From Phycisphaerales bacterium (GTDB lineage Bacteria > Pseudomonadota > Gammaproteobacteria > Competibacterales > Competibacteraceae), in NCBI GenBank assembly GCA_014879435.1, contig JACSSB010000257.1, positions 1 through 13,876 on the forward strand: a stretch of DNA of 13,876 bases, read 5' to 3'. Position 1 is the stretch's first letter; each line of letters opens with the position of its first letter. The notes below the pieces were generated by a model that was not told the DNA's origin, ran no database searches, and worked only from the letters and a program-made list of their open reading frames with translations. Below, one piece after another: positions 1-7,746 of this stretch. The position numbers were made by a program, and so were the translations under genes.

Positions 1-38
1 TTGGAGTCATCCACCACCAGCGCCTTTTTGATGTTCAT
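1..38 (-). CDS. Response regulator (CheY-like receiver), N-terminus only
   Basis: The first 12 codons of a minus-strand gene read MNIKKALVVDDS and run off the left edge of the window. A short basic start followed by a hydrophobic beta-strand and the acidic pair DD is the classic beginning of a receiver domain, where the two aspartates help bind Mg2+ next to the phosphorylated Asp. The ATG (36-38) has a strong ribosome binding site, TAGGAGG at 44-50, five bases upstream, which supports the start. It could be a single-domain PilG/PilH/CheY-type protein or the receiver of a larger regulator; nothing visible decides this. It follows secF on the same strand after a 129-base AT-rich gap, so it probably has its own promoter. 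Confidence 0.72.
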   Translation of the reverse strand, partial: MNIKKALVVDDS

Positions 39-79
39 GCAGGCCTCCTACGGCATGAGAATCGTCGAACGAATATCGT

Positions 80-99
80 TTGTCCTGATTTTAGGACAA
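80..99. repeat. 7-bp perfect inverted repeat upstream of the response regulator
   Basis: TTGTCCT (80-86) and AGGACAA (93-99) are perfect inverted arms around a 6-base centre. The element lies 42 bases upstream of the response-regulator start, inside an AT-rich stretch (about 100-167) that would serve as its promoter region. The minus-strand centre reads TAAAAT, a possible -10 box, but there is no convincing -35. No T-tract follows on either strand, so an operator is more likely than a terminator for secF. This is inference from symmetry and position only. Confidence 0.3.
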
Positions 100-167
100 T
101 CAGTATGCTGATAATACACTTATCGTACAATAATCAAATAACATATATCACATATGGTAATACTTGT

Positions 168-1109
168 TCAGGGACGCTCATCCGCCGTTTCTTTCGCTTT
201 TGGCAGTAAATCCTCGCGGCTGATACCCAGGTACAGCGCGCTGGCACTGGCGATGTAAATCGATGAGTAAGTACCGACCACGATACCGACGATCATGGCA
301 ATCGAAAAGCCACGCATCACCGTACCACCCAGGAAGTACAGGACGATCACCGACAGTAAAGTGGCCACACTGGTCATAATGGTGCGTGAGAGTGTCTCGT
401 TAATCGAACGATTCATGATCTCCAGCACAGAGCCCTTGCGCCGTTTACGAAAGTTTTCACGGATACGATCCAGTACCACTACGGTGTCGTTGACCGAATA
501 ACCGATCACCGCCAGCACCGCTGCCAGCACCGTCAGATCGAATTCGATCTGAAACAGCGAAAACCAGCCGATGGTGAATACCACGTCATGGACGGTGGCG
601 GCAATGGTGCCGACCGCCAATCGCCACTCGAAACGGAACATGACATAGATCAAAATCCCCGCCAGCGCTCCCAATGCGGCCAGTCCACCTTGTTCGACCA
701 GTTCTTGCCCTACCTGCGGCCCGACGAACTCAGCGCGTGCCAAGGTAATAGTACCGGTTTGGCCCTCGGCACCTTGCAAGGTGCGCAACACATCGTTGCT
801 CAAGGTGGCTGCATTAGCCTCCTCTCGGGGAGGAATACGGATCAGTACTTCTTTGGAGGTACCAAAGTGCTGAGTCTGAGCGTCGCTGAAACCGGCTTTG
901 GCCAAAGTCTCGCGTACCTTGGGGATCTCCACCGACTCAGGATAGCGCACTTCGATCACCGTGCCGCCAGTGAAGTCCAATCCCAGGTTCATCCCCCGAA
1001 ACAGCAGGGAACCGATCGCGATGAGCAGCACCGTGATCGACCCGCCAAGAGCCAGTTTGCCCCAGCGTAGAAAGTCGATATTGGTGTTGTAAAGATTCAA
1101 TCGCCACAT
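168..1109 (-). CDS. secF: Protein translocase subunit SecF
   Basis: SecF is an inner-membrane RND-fold subunit that works with SecD to use the proton motive force in late steps of Sec-dependent export. The 313 residues match the family's usual length. Visible signs are one N-terminal membrane helix (about 17-37), the conserved LGLDFTGG motif (42-49) opening the first periplasmic domain, and a C-terminal block of five helices. That block includes the family hallmark VIGYSVNDTVVVLDRIREN near residue 200, whose Asp/Arg region belongs to the proton path. The C-terminus ends in a short charged cytosolic tail. It begins 26 bases after the secD stop, with GGGGA about 10 bases before the ATG, and is surely co-transcribed with secD. 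It is the last gene of the cluster; no clear intrinsic terminator follows its stop at 168. Confidence 0.97.
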   Translation of the reverse strand: MWRLNLYNTNIDFLRWGKLALGGSITVLLIAIGSLLFRGMNLGLDFTGGTVIEVRYPESVEIPKVRETLAKAGFSDAQTQHFGTSKEVLIRIPPREEANAATLSNDVLRTLQGAEGQTGTITLARAEFVGPQVGQELVEQGGLAALGALAGILIYVMFRFEWRLAVGTIAATVHDVVFTIGWFSLFQIEFDLTVLAAVLAVIGYSVNDTVVVLDRIRENFRKRRKGSVLEIMNRSINETLSRTIMTSVATLLSVIVLYFLGGTVMRGFSIAMIVGIVVGTYSSIYIASASALYLGISREDLLPKAKETADERP

Positions 1110-1135
1110 AGAAGCTTATTCCCCGTGTCGGCCGA

Positions 1136-3007
1136 TCAGACCGTCAGTGTTTGCAGCTTGCGGCCGCCGAAGGTCAGGTTAACCAGTGCTCGCGAACCGG
1201 TGACGGCGGTGAACATCGAGGTCAGGATGCCGATGCTGAGGGTGACCGCAAAACCTTTGATCGGGCCAGTACCAAAGCCGAACAACATGATCGCTGCGAT
1301 CAGAGTGGTCAGATTGGAATCGAGGATGGTATCGAAGGCCCGGTCGAAGCCCGCGTGGATAGCCGCCTGTGGACTGTTACCATTGCGTAATTCTTCACGG
1401 ATACGTTCGTAGATCAGCACGTTGGCGTCCACCGCCATACCCATGGTCAGTACGATACCAGCGATGCCGGGTAAGGTCAGGGTAGCCTGAAGCATGGACA
1501 ACGCCGCTACGATCAGCACCACGTTCGCAGCCAGAGCACCGGTGGCGATGGCACCGAACCAATGGTAGCGCCCAATCATGAATAAGGCGATTACCACCAG
1601 CGAAATCATCGCGGCGTAGAAGCCCTGAGCGATATTTTCCTTACCCGCGCTGGGGCCGACAGTACGTTCTTCGATGATCTCGATTGGGCTGGCCAGCGCA
1701 CCAGCACGCAGCAACAGGGCTAGGTCGCGGGCCTCGCGGGTACTATCTAGGCCAGTGATCTGAAAACGCTTGCCTAGCCGGTCGCGGATGGTAGCAACGT
1801 TGATCACTTCCTCGACGGTATAGGCGCTTTTCTTCAGCTCACCATTCACCCGCTTGGTTTCGGTCTTATTTTCGATAAACACCACGCCCATGCGCTTGCC
1901 GATGTTGTCTTTGGTGGCGTCTTCAAAGCGCTTGGCACCTTTACCGTCCAAAGTGACGAATACCGCAGGTCCACCGCTTTGCTGATCCAGTCCAGAGGCG
2001 GCATCAATGATGGAGTCGCCAGTCAACATGACCCGCTTTTGCAGCAGCACGGGCTGGCCTTCACGATTTTTGTACAACCGCGAGTTGAGCGGGATACGGC
2101 CGGTGGTGGCCGCCTGATTCCAATCATTGTTCTCGTCCGCCAGTCGGAATTCCAGGGTGGCAGTGGCACCGAGGATTTCCTTGGCGCGGGCGGTATCTTG
2201 CACTCCAGGCAGTTGGACCACGATACGGTCACTACCCTGTTGCTGGATGATCGGTTCGGCCACACCCAGCTCGTTGACTCGGTTGCGTAGAGTGGTGATG
2301 TTTTGTTGCAGGGCAAATTCGGCCTTTTCGCGGATTTCCTTCTCACCAAGAGTGAGTTTCAGGCTGAGTGAATCCGGTTCGGCTTGTTGCAAGTTAGGCA
2401 GTTGTGTGCGCAGTACTTCGGCAGCCTTGTCCCGTTCAGCCTGATCCTTGAATTCGATCCGCACGCCGCCATTCGCCTCGCGGCCTACCGAAGTGTAGAA
2501 CACCTTATCGGCACGCAGATGGGTGCGGATATCCTCGACATAGCTTTCCTCGATCTGCTTGAGGGTAGCATCCATGTCCACTTGCATCAGGAAATGCACG
2601 CCACCGCGCAGATCCAGACCCAGATACATCGGATTCAAACCCAACGCTCGCAGGAATGCTGGTTCCGAGGAGGCCAGATTGAGCGCAACGATATAGTCAC
2701 GGCCCAGTTGGTCCCTGAGGATGTCGGCCGCTTTGAGTTGTTCTTCCGGGTCGGCGAAGCGGATCAGCAGGCGATCCGCTTCCATCTCCAATCGTTTGTG
2801 AGGTAGCTTTTCGGTATCGAGTAAGGCAGCGACCCGATCCCGAAATACCGCATCGATAGCGATGTTGGCGCGGGCACCAGAAATTTGCACCGCCGGATCT
2901 TCGCCAAAGAGGTTGGGCAGGGCGAAAATCAGACCCCACAGCAGCACGAGGCTGATCAGTAGGTATTTCCACCAGGGATATTGATTCAAGGTATAAGAAG
3001 TAGCCAT
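1136..3007 (-). CDS. secD: Protein translocase subunit SecD
   Basis: SecD pairs with SecF and YajC in the inner membrane. It has one N-terminal helix (about 14-31), a large periplasmic region and a C-terminal five-helix RND bundle. The motif LGLDLRGGVHF (129-139) is the standard SecD signature. The segment NITTLRNRVNELGVAEPIIQ and the following RIVVQLPGV belong to the P1 base, and GMAVDANVLIYERIREEL is the helix-4 motif whose Asp is needed for proton coupling. At 623 residues it is the normal gammaproteobacterial length, longer than many other SecDs because of a larger first periplasmic domain. The ATG is not preceded by a strong Shine-Dalgarno (a weak GGAAAA lies upstream), but the MATSYTLNQYPWWKYLLI start is typical of the family. 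It starts 43 bases after yajC. Confidence 0.97.
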   Translation of the reverse strand: MATSYTLNQYPWWKYLLISLVLLWGLIFALPNLFGEDPAVQISGARANIAIDAVFRDRVAALLDTEKLPHKRLEMEADRLLIRFADPEEQLKAADILRDQLGRDYIVALNLASSEPAFLRALGLNPMYLGLDLRGGVHFLMQVDMDATLKQIEESYVEDIRTHLRADKVFYTSVGREANGGVRIEFKDQAERDKAAEVLRTQLPNLQQAEPDSLSLKLTLGEKEIREKAEFALQQNITTLRNRVNELGVAEPIIQQQGSDRIVVQLPGVQDTARAKEILGATATLEFRLADENNDWNQAATTGRIPLNSRLYKNREGQPVLLQKRVMLTGDSIIDAASGLDQQSGGPAVFVTLDGKGAKRFEDATKDNIGKRMGVVFIENKTETKRVNGELKKSAYTVEEVINVATIRDRLGKRFQITGLDSTREARDLALLLRAGALASPIEIIEERTVGPSAGKENIAQGFYAAMISLVVIALFMIGRYHWFGAIATGALAANVVLIVAALSMLQATLTLPGIAGIVLTMGMAVDANVLIYERIREELRNGNSPQAAIHAGFDRAFDTILDSNLTTLIAAIMLFGFGTGPIKGFAVTLSIGILTSMFTAVTGSRALVNLTFGGRKLQTLTV

Positions 3008-3050
3008 GGAACGGCGTTTTCCGCGTGGCGCTGAGGGCGCGATTTACAGA

Positions 3051-3401
3051 TTACAGTGTGTTTTTGTAGGTGCCCTTGGGCATCAGCGAGCTAATGGATT
3101 GTTTTTGGATCTTGATCTGCACATTTTCGGCGATTTCCACCTGCACGAAGTTTTCGCCCACTTCGGTGATTCGGCCCAGAACGCCGCCACCCGAGACGAC
3201 TTCGTCCCCCTTTTTGAGGGCATCCACCATCTGCTTATGCTCCTTGGCGCGTTTGGTTTGGGGACGGATCAGGAGGAAGTAGAACGCGCCAATCAGGATG
3301 ATGGGAAACAGCAGGTTCATCAGGCCCAGCTCGCCGCTGGCGGAAGCGCCGGCCTGCTGGGCAGCAGCGGCGGGGATCAGGACGTTCAGAATACTTTCCA
3401 C
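3051..3401 (-). CDS. yajC: Sec translocon accessory protein YajC
   Basis: YajC is a small single-pass inner-membrane protein that co-purifies with SecDF and SecYEG. The 116-residue product has an Ala/Gln-rich N-terminus, one hydrophobic helix (about 27-45), and the family motif FYFLLIRPQTKRAKEHKQM (40-58). A small beta-rich cytosolic domain follows, with GDEVVSGGGVLGRITEV (65-81). The start codon is GTG, with AGGA six bases upstream (minus strand). It heads the yajC-secD-secF run and is probably driven from the 3402-3705 intergenic region. In many relatives tgt and queA precede yajC; here the upstream gene is instead pgm. Confidence 0.96.
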   Translation of the reverse strand: MESILNVLIPAAAAQQAGASASGELGLMNLLFPIILIGAFYFLLIRPQTKRAKEHKQMVDALKKGDEVVSGGGVLGRITEVGENFVQVEIAENVQIKIQKQSISSLMPKGTYKNTL

Positions 3402-3531
3402 GGTTGTTCCTCATTAGGTTACTGGCCTTGACCCGCCGCCGCGCTGGCGAAAAGGAGAGCTGCCACTAGCGGTACTGGATAGCGGAATGCGTGCGGAGAC
3501 AGGCAGGGAATCCGATAATTTGAAACTCACT

Positions 3532-3537
3532 ATTATA
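3532..3537 (-). promoter_or_regulatory. Candidate -10 box for yajC-secDF
   Basis: The minus strand reads TATAAT exactly, 131 bases upstream of the yajC GTG. No good -35 hexamer lies 16-18 bases further upstream, because that space is occupied by the GC-rich arms of the hairpin at 3537-3562. The consensus match and location suggest a promoter; the missing -35 keeps confidence low. Confidence 0.4.
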
Positions 3538-3562
3538 CACAGGCCCCGAGTATTGCCTGTGT
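3537..3562 (+). terminator. Hairpin with plus-strand T-run (terminator-like, orientation puzzling)
   Basis: ACACAGGC (3537-3544) and GCCTGTGT (3555-3562) are perfect 8-bp arms around a 10-base loop, and the plus strand continues with a run of Ts to 3566. That is an intrinsic-terminator shape for plus-strand transcription, but no plus-strand gene lies upstream. In the minus direction, where pgm and yajC are read, the hairpin is preceded by As and followed by ATAATAG, a poor T-tract. It may act as a barrier to antisense transcription or as an operator, since it abuts the TATAAT box. Confidence 0.4.
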
Positions 3563-3622
3563 TTTTATAAAATATCGTGATTGCAATATGACTTATCTCT
3601 ATGCGATACCGAAATCCAACCT

Positions 3623-3644
3623 CCTCCTTCGTCCATGAAGGAGG
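3623..3644. repeat. REP-like hairpin downstream of pgm
   Basis: CCTCCTTC (3623-3630) and GAAGGAGG (3637-3644) form perfect 8-bp arms with a 6-base GTCCAT loop, extendable by one G-U pair. No T-tract follows on either strand. A compact GC-rich palindrome between two genes is typical of dispersed REP-type elements that stabilise 3' ends, but only this one copy is visible in the window, so its dispersed nature is not shown. Confidence 0.4.
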
Positions 3645-3668
3645 GTAAATCGGGGATAAAACTGGGTC

Positions 3669-3708
3669 GGATTAATCGGATTAGGATTAAAAATTAGAGG
3701 GTGGATTA
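3669..3708. repeat. Four GGATTA units at the 3' end of pgm
   Basis: GGATTA occurs at 3669-3674, 3678-3683, 3684-3689 and 3703-3708; the last copy contains the pgm stop codon. Read on the transcribed minus strand this is TAATCC repeated four times in 40 bases with irregular spacing. It may be simple-sequence drift or the remnant of a small tandem repeat. No function is evident. Confidence 0.45.
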
Positions 3709-5337
3709 GGTAATCACCGTCGGTGCATTACGCTGGGTGGATTCGCGGATACCGGCGAGCTGATCGGCGATGCGGATCAATTCCGCCAACGCTTGTTGGG
3801 TATCGAGATCATGTTTGGCCGGATCGGGTTCGTAGGCTTCGATATAGATGCGTAAGGTTGCGCCCTCGGTGCCGGTGCCAGATAGGCGGTAGACGATGCG
3901 CGAACCATCCTTGAAGCCGATGCGAATACCCTGCTTGTCGCTGACGCTGTTGTCGATGGGATCGAGATAGCGGAAATCATCAGCGTAATCCACGGTGTAT
4001 GCGCCGAACTGTTGGTTGGCCAAGGTCGCGCAGGCAGCGCGCAGCCGGTCCATCAGTGCGTTAGCGGCGGTGCTGTCAACCGCTTCGTAATCGTGGCGCG
4101 TGTAGTAGTTGCGTCCGTAGTTTTGCCAGTGCTCGCGCACGATTTCGGCGACCGACTGTCGACGCTCGGCCAGGATGTTCAGCCAGAACAGCACTGCCCA
4201 GAGTCCATCCTTTTCGCGCACATGGTCGGAGCCAGTGCCGAAACTTTCTTCGCCGCACAGAGTAATCTGGCCTGCATCCAGCAGGTTGCCGAAGAATTTC
4301 CAGCCGGTCGGTGTTTCGTAACAGTTCAGTCCCAACTTGGCCGCAACCCGATCCGCTGCTTGGCTGGTGGGCATCGAACGGGCCACGCCGGTCACGCGGG
4401 AGCGGTAGCCGGGAGCCAGTCCGGCATTGGCCAAAATCACCGCCAGGCTGTCGCTGGGTGTGACGAAAAATTGACGGCCTAGCACCATGTTGCGATCACC
4501 GTCACCGTCCGAGGCGGCACCGAAGTCGGGAGCATCTGCGCTGAACAGATAATCGGCCAGCTCTTTGGCATATACCAAGTTCGGATCAGGGTGGCCGTGG
4601 CCGAAATCTTCCAGTGGGATTCCGTTGACTACCGTACCGACCGGTGCGCCCAGCCGATTCTCCAAAATTTCATGGGCGTAAGGACCGGTGACTGCGTGCA
4701 TGGCATCGAAACGCATCCGAAAACCGGATTGGAACAACCCGCGAATGCGGTCAAAGTCGAACAGTCGTTCCATGAGGTCGGCATAGTCGCTCACCGAATC
4801 GACGATTTCCACCCGCATATCGCCGACGAAGGCAGTGCCGAGGCGATCCAGATCGATGTCCGGAGTATTCAGCATACGGTAACGGTTGATGTGCCGAGTG
4901 GCGGTGTAGATCGCTTCAGTGACTTTTTCCGGCGCTGGTCCACCATTCGGCGTGTTGAATTTGATGCCGAAGTCTTCATCCGGGCCGCCGGGGTTGTGGC
5001 TGGCAGAAAGGATGATGCCACCGCAGGCATTGTGCTTGCGGATCATATGAGAGACTGCAGGCGTGGAGAAAATACCACCTTGACCTACCAGCACGCGTCC
5101 GCAACCGTTAGCGGCGGCGATACGCAAGATGATTTGAATCGCCTGCCGATTGTAGTAACGGCCGTCCCCGCCTACTACCAGCGGGGCATCTTGGTAGCCC
5201 TGCTGCGTGTCGAAGATGCTCTGTACGAAATTTTCTAAATAGTGCGGCTTTTCGAATACCTTGACTTTCTTGCGTAGCCCCGAAGTACCGGGTTTTTGAT
5301 CCTGGAATGGTTGAGTGGCGATGGTTTCAACGCTCAT
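3706..5337 (-). CDS. pgm: Phosphoglucomutase, alpha-D-glucose-phosphate specific
   Basis: This cytosolic enzyme interconverts glucose-1-phosphate and glucose-6-phosphate, feeding UDP/ADP-glucose synthesis for glycogen and surface polysaccharides or routing the sugar to glycolysis. The 543 residues fit the PGM1-type (eukaryote-like) branch of the phosphohexomutase family. Motifs appear in the right order: GTSGLR (17-22), the phosphoserine loop SASHNPGG (111-118; catalytic Ser113), the Mg2+-binding loop SDGDGDR (276-282), the sugar-binding CGEESFG (361-367), and the phosphate-binding RLSGTGTEG near the C-terminus. The ATG has AAGGAG about 11 bases upstream, slightly far. It lies 141 bases after the DUF2126 gene on the same strand, so co-transcription is possible but not required. 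Confidence 0.95.
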   Translation of the reverse strand: MSVETIATQPFQDQKPGTSGLRKKVKVFEKPHYLENFVQSIFDTQQGYQDAPLVVGGDGRYYNRQAIQIILRIAAANGCGRVLVGQGGIFSTPAVSHMIRKHNACGGIILSASHNPGGPDEDFGIKFNTPNGGPAPEKVTEAIYTATRHINRYRMLNTPDIDLDRLGTAFVGDMRVEIVDSVSDYADLMERLFDFDRIRGLFQSGFRMRFDAMHAVTGPYAHEILENRLGAPVGTVVNGIPLEDFGHGHPDPNLVYAKELADYLFSADAPDFGAASDGDGDRNMVLGRQFFVTPSDSLAVILANAGLAPGYRSRVTGVARSMPTSQAADRVAAKLGLNCYETPTGWKFFGNLLDAGQITLCGEESFGTGSDHVREKDGLWAVLFWLNILAERRQSVAEIVREHWQNYGRNYYTRHDYEAVDSTAANALMDRLRAACATLANQQFGAYTVDYADDFRYLDPIDNSVSDKQGIRIGFKDGSRIVYRLSGTGTEGATLRIYIEAYEPDPAKHDLDTQQALAELIRIADQLAGIRESTQRNAPTVIT

Positions 5338-5478
5338 GATTCAGGATTCTCCTTGGGGGGGTTTTTAGAATGCGGCTCATTATGCGCCTGTTGATAAAAG
5401 GATAAAATAAGCAGGACGGTGGTGCTCGTTAAGGGTTGATGCATGATCGGTGAAGTCACGGAGTGAAGCCCGCTAAGC

Positions 5479-7626
5479 CTAGAGACGGCGCAGATCGAAG
5501 GCGTAGGGAGTGAGCGCGGCTGGTGGTGGCTCCTGCGGCGGTGTGGTGGGGGCGGTTTCAAGCCGTTCAGTGACAAAACGTTCTGCCCGGCGGGACGCTG
5601 CCTCTTCCAGGTCGTGGGGAAGACCGTCATAACCGCCTCCTTGTGGACGCCATTCATGCAGGGTCAGCCGTAACGCGCCCGGTTGGTGGGGATGGCTCAG
5701 CACCAGCGTAATCGGGCCTTGCGCCTCCAGGGTAGGATGCAGGCCGGTCCAAGGCTTGAAGCGGCGATAACGTAGCCCGTAAAGCCAAGTTTCCTCGTCG
5801 ATTTCCTCTTCCCGACGCAGCGGTAGCCGATAACCGTTCACCGTCAATTGCCAGTCCGCCAGATTCTGATTCGGTTGTCCGGCAACAGGATCAGCGCGCA
5901 GACTGATCTCCAGCCGAGTACTGCTGGCATCGACCAATCGAGAATGGCCGTGTTCTTGGGTGAGCGCATCGCCCAGCAGTGGCCAGAATTCTACGCCGCG
6001 TCGGATGGTGAGTCGGCAGCCGCCGAAGGCGGCTTCGGCCAACCCGTGGTAGTCGTCATCCAGTAGTTCTGCGATGAGTGGCTGGCCCAGTCCCAGACCG
6101 GCGCGCGCCAGTTCATCCAGTACTTCCCATAGATCGGCGCGCAGATAGTGAGGCAGGGCAAAGCGATCATGCAGTTCGCGACCCCAACAGATCGGTTCGG
6201 GATAATTAGGAGCCTGAATCAGCATGGCGGTGATGGCGCGCAGTAATGCGGCCAGGGTTGCCAGTCGCTCTGGAGTGGGTGGCATGCGAAAGGCACGGAA
6301 TTCCACCAATCCTAACTGACCGCGGCCGGGCAGATAAGGGTTCCACAGCTTTTCGATATTGATTTCAGTCCGGTGTGGATTACCGGCTGGATCGGTCAAG
6401 AAGGGCGACAGGCTTTGCCAGAGCAATTCCGGTGTTGGATTGTGCTGGCGCTTGAGCAGCGCTAGCGTCAGTGCCAGCTCTTCAAAGATATCGGCGGTGC
6501 GTTCGTCGGGGCGTGGTGCCTGGCTGGAACTGCCGACAAAATCGCCAGCGAAGTAGAACGATAAGGACGGATGGCGGTTGAAGTAGCCAAGCAGTGCCGG
6601 AAGCAGATGCGGTTGACTGAGGAATGGGCTGCGGTCGGGATTGGGGCCGCCCAGAGTCAGTTGGCCGCCGCCACCGGAATCGGTAAGCTGGCCATTGTAA
6701 TGCAGCCGATAGGGCGCTAGATCAGCGGCGGCGGCAGCAGCGAACCAGATGCGTGTTTCATCGAGAAAGGAAGCGACATGGGTCGCTGGCGCCATGTTGG
6801 TTTCCACCACAGCGGGATCGGGCGTCAGGGTAGTCCACGCGACGCTGGCATCCACGGGTGGGGGATAGCCGGTGAGAATCAGTCCTGGTAGCCCGACGGC
6901 ATTAGCTGCTGCGCCGATCACTGTCAGCAATTGCTGAAACATCTCTACTTCAGGGCAGGCCGGTAGCTCCAGGCAAGGTGCGGTAACCGCTTCCAAGCCT
7001 ATCTCTGGATCGGGCCAGCCGATACCGAGCAAGAATATTCCCTGTTCTGCCAATTCGTCGCGCGGCCCTTGACAAGGAATCGGCTGGCCATGCGGGCTGG
7101 GACGGGCCAGTCTCGGGTCTCTTTCGGGGTTGGCCAGCAATGGCAAGCGATCACGACGAAATACGATGCGCAGATTGGGGTAGGTATCGGTCGCAAACAG
7201 CAGCGCGGGCCAGCCGCAGGTGCTGAGTCGCAGCGCCAGTTGCTCCCAGAAGTCTTCGAGTTGACCCGCATACAGGGTCACCGGTGCGCTGTGCAGTAGC
7301 GGATCGGGCGGGCCGGACCAGATTGCTTGAGCGTCACGGCGCCGGTATAACCCCAGGCTCCAGCGGGGTTGTCCTTCATTGGAATACTGGCGGCCCAGAG
7401 TCCGCAGGATCACCGCTCCAGGCGTCCGTTCGAGGACTTGGCTCAACATGCGGCGGGCACGTGTTTCCTTGTGAGGACCAAGGGCGTTATAGAGCCATTC
7501 CGGCGCTTCGGAAGTGCGGTCAGTAAAGGTGGGTTCAGCGCCAATCCAGATCGTGAGATCGCGGCGTTTAATGAGTTCGTCGTGGGAACGAATGGCCTGG
7601 TCGAAAGCCAGAGCGGTCGTTTTCAT
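5479..7626 (-). CDS. DUF2126 family protein, putative amidoligase (stand-alone)
   Basis: The protein (715 residues from this ATG) matches DUF2126, a domain usually found as the C-terminal part of large transglutaminase-like proteins. From memory of the family, it is predicted to be a carboxylate-amine ligase of the glutamine-synthetase-like superfamily; the substrate is unknown. Visible family motifs are IGAEPTF (28-34), TPDPAVVETNMAP (268-280) with the Glu and Asn expected of the ligase fold, a glycine-rich SGGGGQLTLGGP (317-328), and SPFL...HPSLSFYFAGDFVGSSSQAPRPDE (from 333). No transglutaminase domain precedes it, and the C-terminus is a beta-rich domain plus a Pro-rich tail. I chose ATG 7626 because AGGGG sits four bases upstream; a TTG eight codons earlier is less likely. 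comF lies upstream, pgm downstream. Confidence 0.8.
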   Translation of the reverse strand: MKTTALAFDQAIRSHDELIKRRDLTIWIGAEPTFTDRTSEAPEWLYNALGPHKETRARRMLSQVLERTPGAVILRTLGRQYSNEGQPRWSLGLYRRRDAQAIWSGPPDPLLHSAPVTLYAGQLEDFWEQLALRLSTCGWPALLFATDTYPNLRIVFRRDRLPLLANPERDPRLARPSPHGQPIPCQGPRDELAEQGIFLLGIGWPDPEIGLEAVTAPCLELPACPEVEMFQQLLTVIGAAANAVGLPGLILTGYPPPVDASVAWTTLTPDPAVVETNMAPATHVASFLDETRIWFAAAAAADLAPYRLHYNGQLTDSGGGGQLTLGGPNPDRSPFLSQPHLLPALLGYFNRHPSLSFYFAGDFVGSSSQAPRPDERTADIFEELALTLALLKRQHNPTPELLWQSLSPFLTDPAGNPHRTEINIEKLWNPYLPGRGQLGLVEFRAFRMPPTPERLATLAALLRAITAMLIQAPNYPEPICWGRELHDRFALPHYLRADLWEVLDELARAGLGLGQPLIAELLDDDYHGLAEAAFGGCRLTIRRGVEFWPLLGDALTQEHGHSRLVDASSTRLEISLRADPVAGQPNQNLADWQLTVNGYRLPLRREEEIDEETWLYGLRYRRFKPWTGLHPTLEAQGPITLVLSHPHQPGALRLTLHEWRPQGGGYDGLPHDLEEAASRRAERFVTERLETAPTTPPQEPPPAALTPYAFDLRRL

Positions 7627-7692
7627 GATGCCCCTATTGCCTGGGAACAAATTGGCGTGGCAGTCTACGAAATTTTGGAAGTAGAGGTAATG

Positions 7693-7723
7693 ATTATTGT
7701 CGACTGTCGCATTAGTGCGTCAA
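7693..7723 (-). promoter_or_regulatory. Weak candidate promoter for the DUF2126 gene
   Basis: Minus-strand TTGACG (7718-7723, 5 of 6 to the -35 consensus) and AATAAT (7693-7698, 5 of 6 to the -10) are separated by 19 bases, which is longer than ideal. The pair sits in the 120-base gap between comF and the DUF2126 gene, 67 bases before the ATG. If real, it would uncouple the two genes. Confidence 0.28.
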
Positions 7724-7746
7724 TGAATCTGGAATGTGCAGGGTGG

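Larger units (their letters stand above)
3402..3705. other. 304-base non-coding region between pgm and yajC
   Basis: I find no convincing gene here on either strand. It carries, from yajC outward: the yajC ribosome binding site; a minus-strand TATAAT; an 8-bp-arm hairpin at 3537-3562; a second 8-bp-arm hairpin at 3623-3644; and four copies of TAATCC (minus-strand reading) directly after the pgm stop. The region therefore most likely combines the end of the pgm transcript with the yajC-secDF promoter. There is no classical stem plus T-tract in the minus direction to terminate pgm, so read-through is possible. Confidence 0.6.

Noticed and set aside
588..1070. 160-codon plus-strand frame across secF
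   Set aside because: It is antisense to a well-conserved gene, has no ribosome binding site, and its composition is low-complexity Gln/His/Arg typical of shadow frames.
4591..5238. 215-codon plus-strand frame across pgm
   Set aside because: It is a complete overlap with the opposite strand of a conserved enzyme and the translation resembles no protein family.
5334..5657. 107-codon minus-strand frame between pgm and DUF2126
   Set aside because: It overlaps the DUF2126 C-terminus out of frame. The sequence is Pro/His/Ser-rich without family features, and it would overlap the pgm start.
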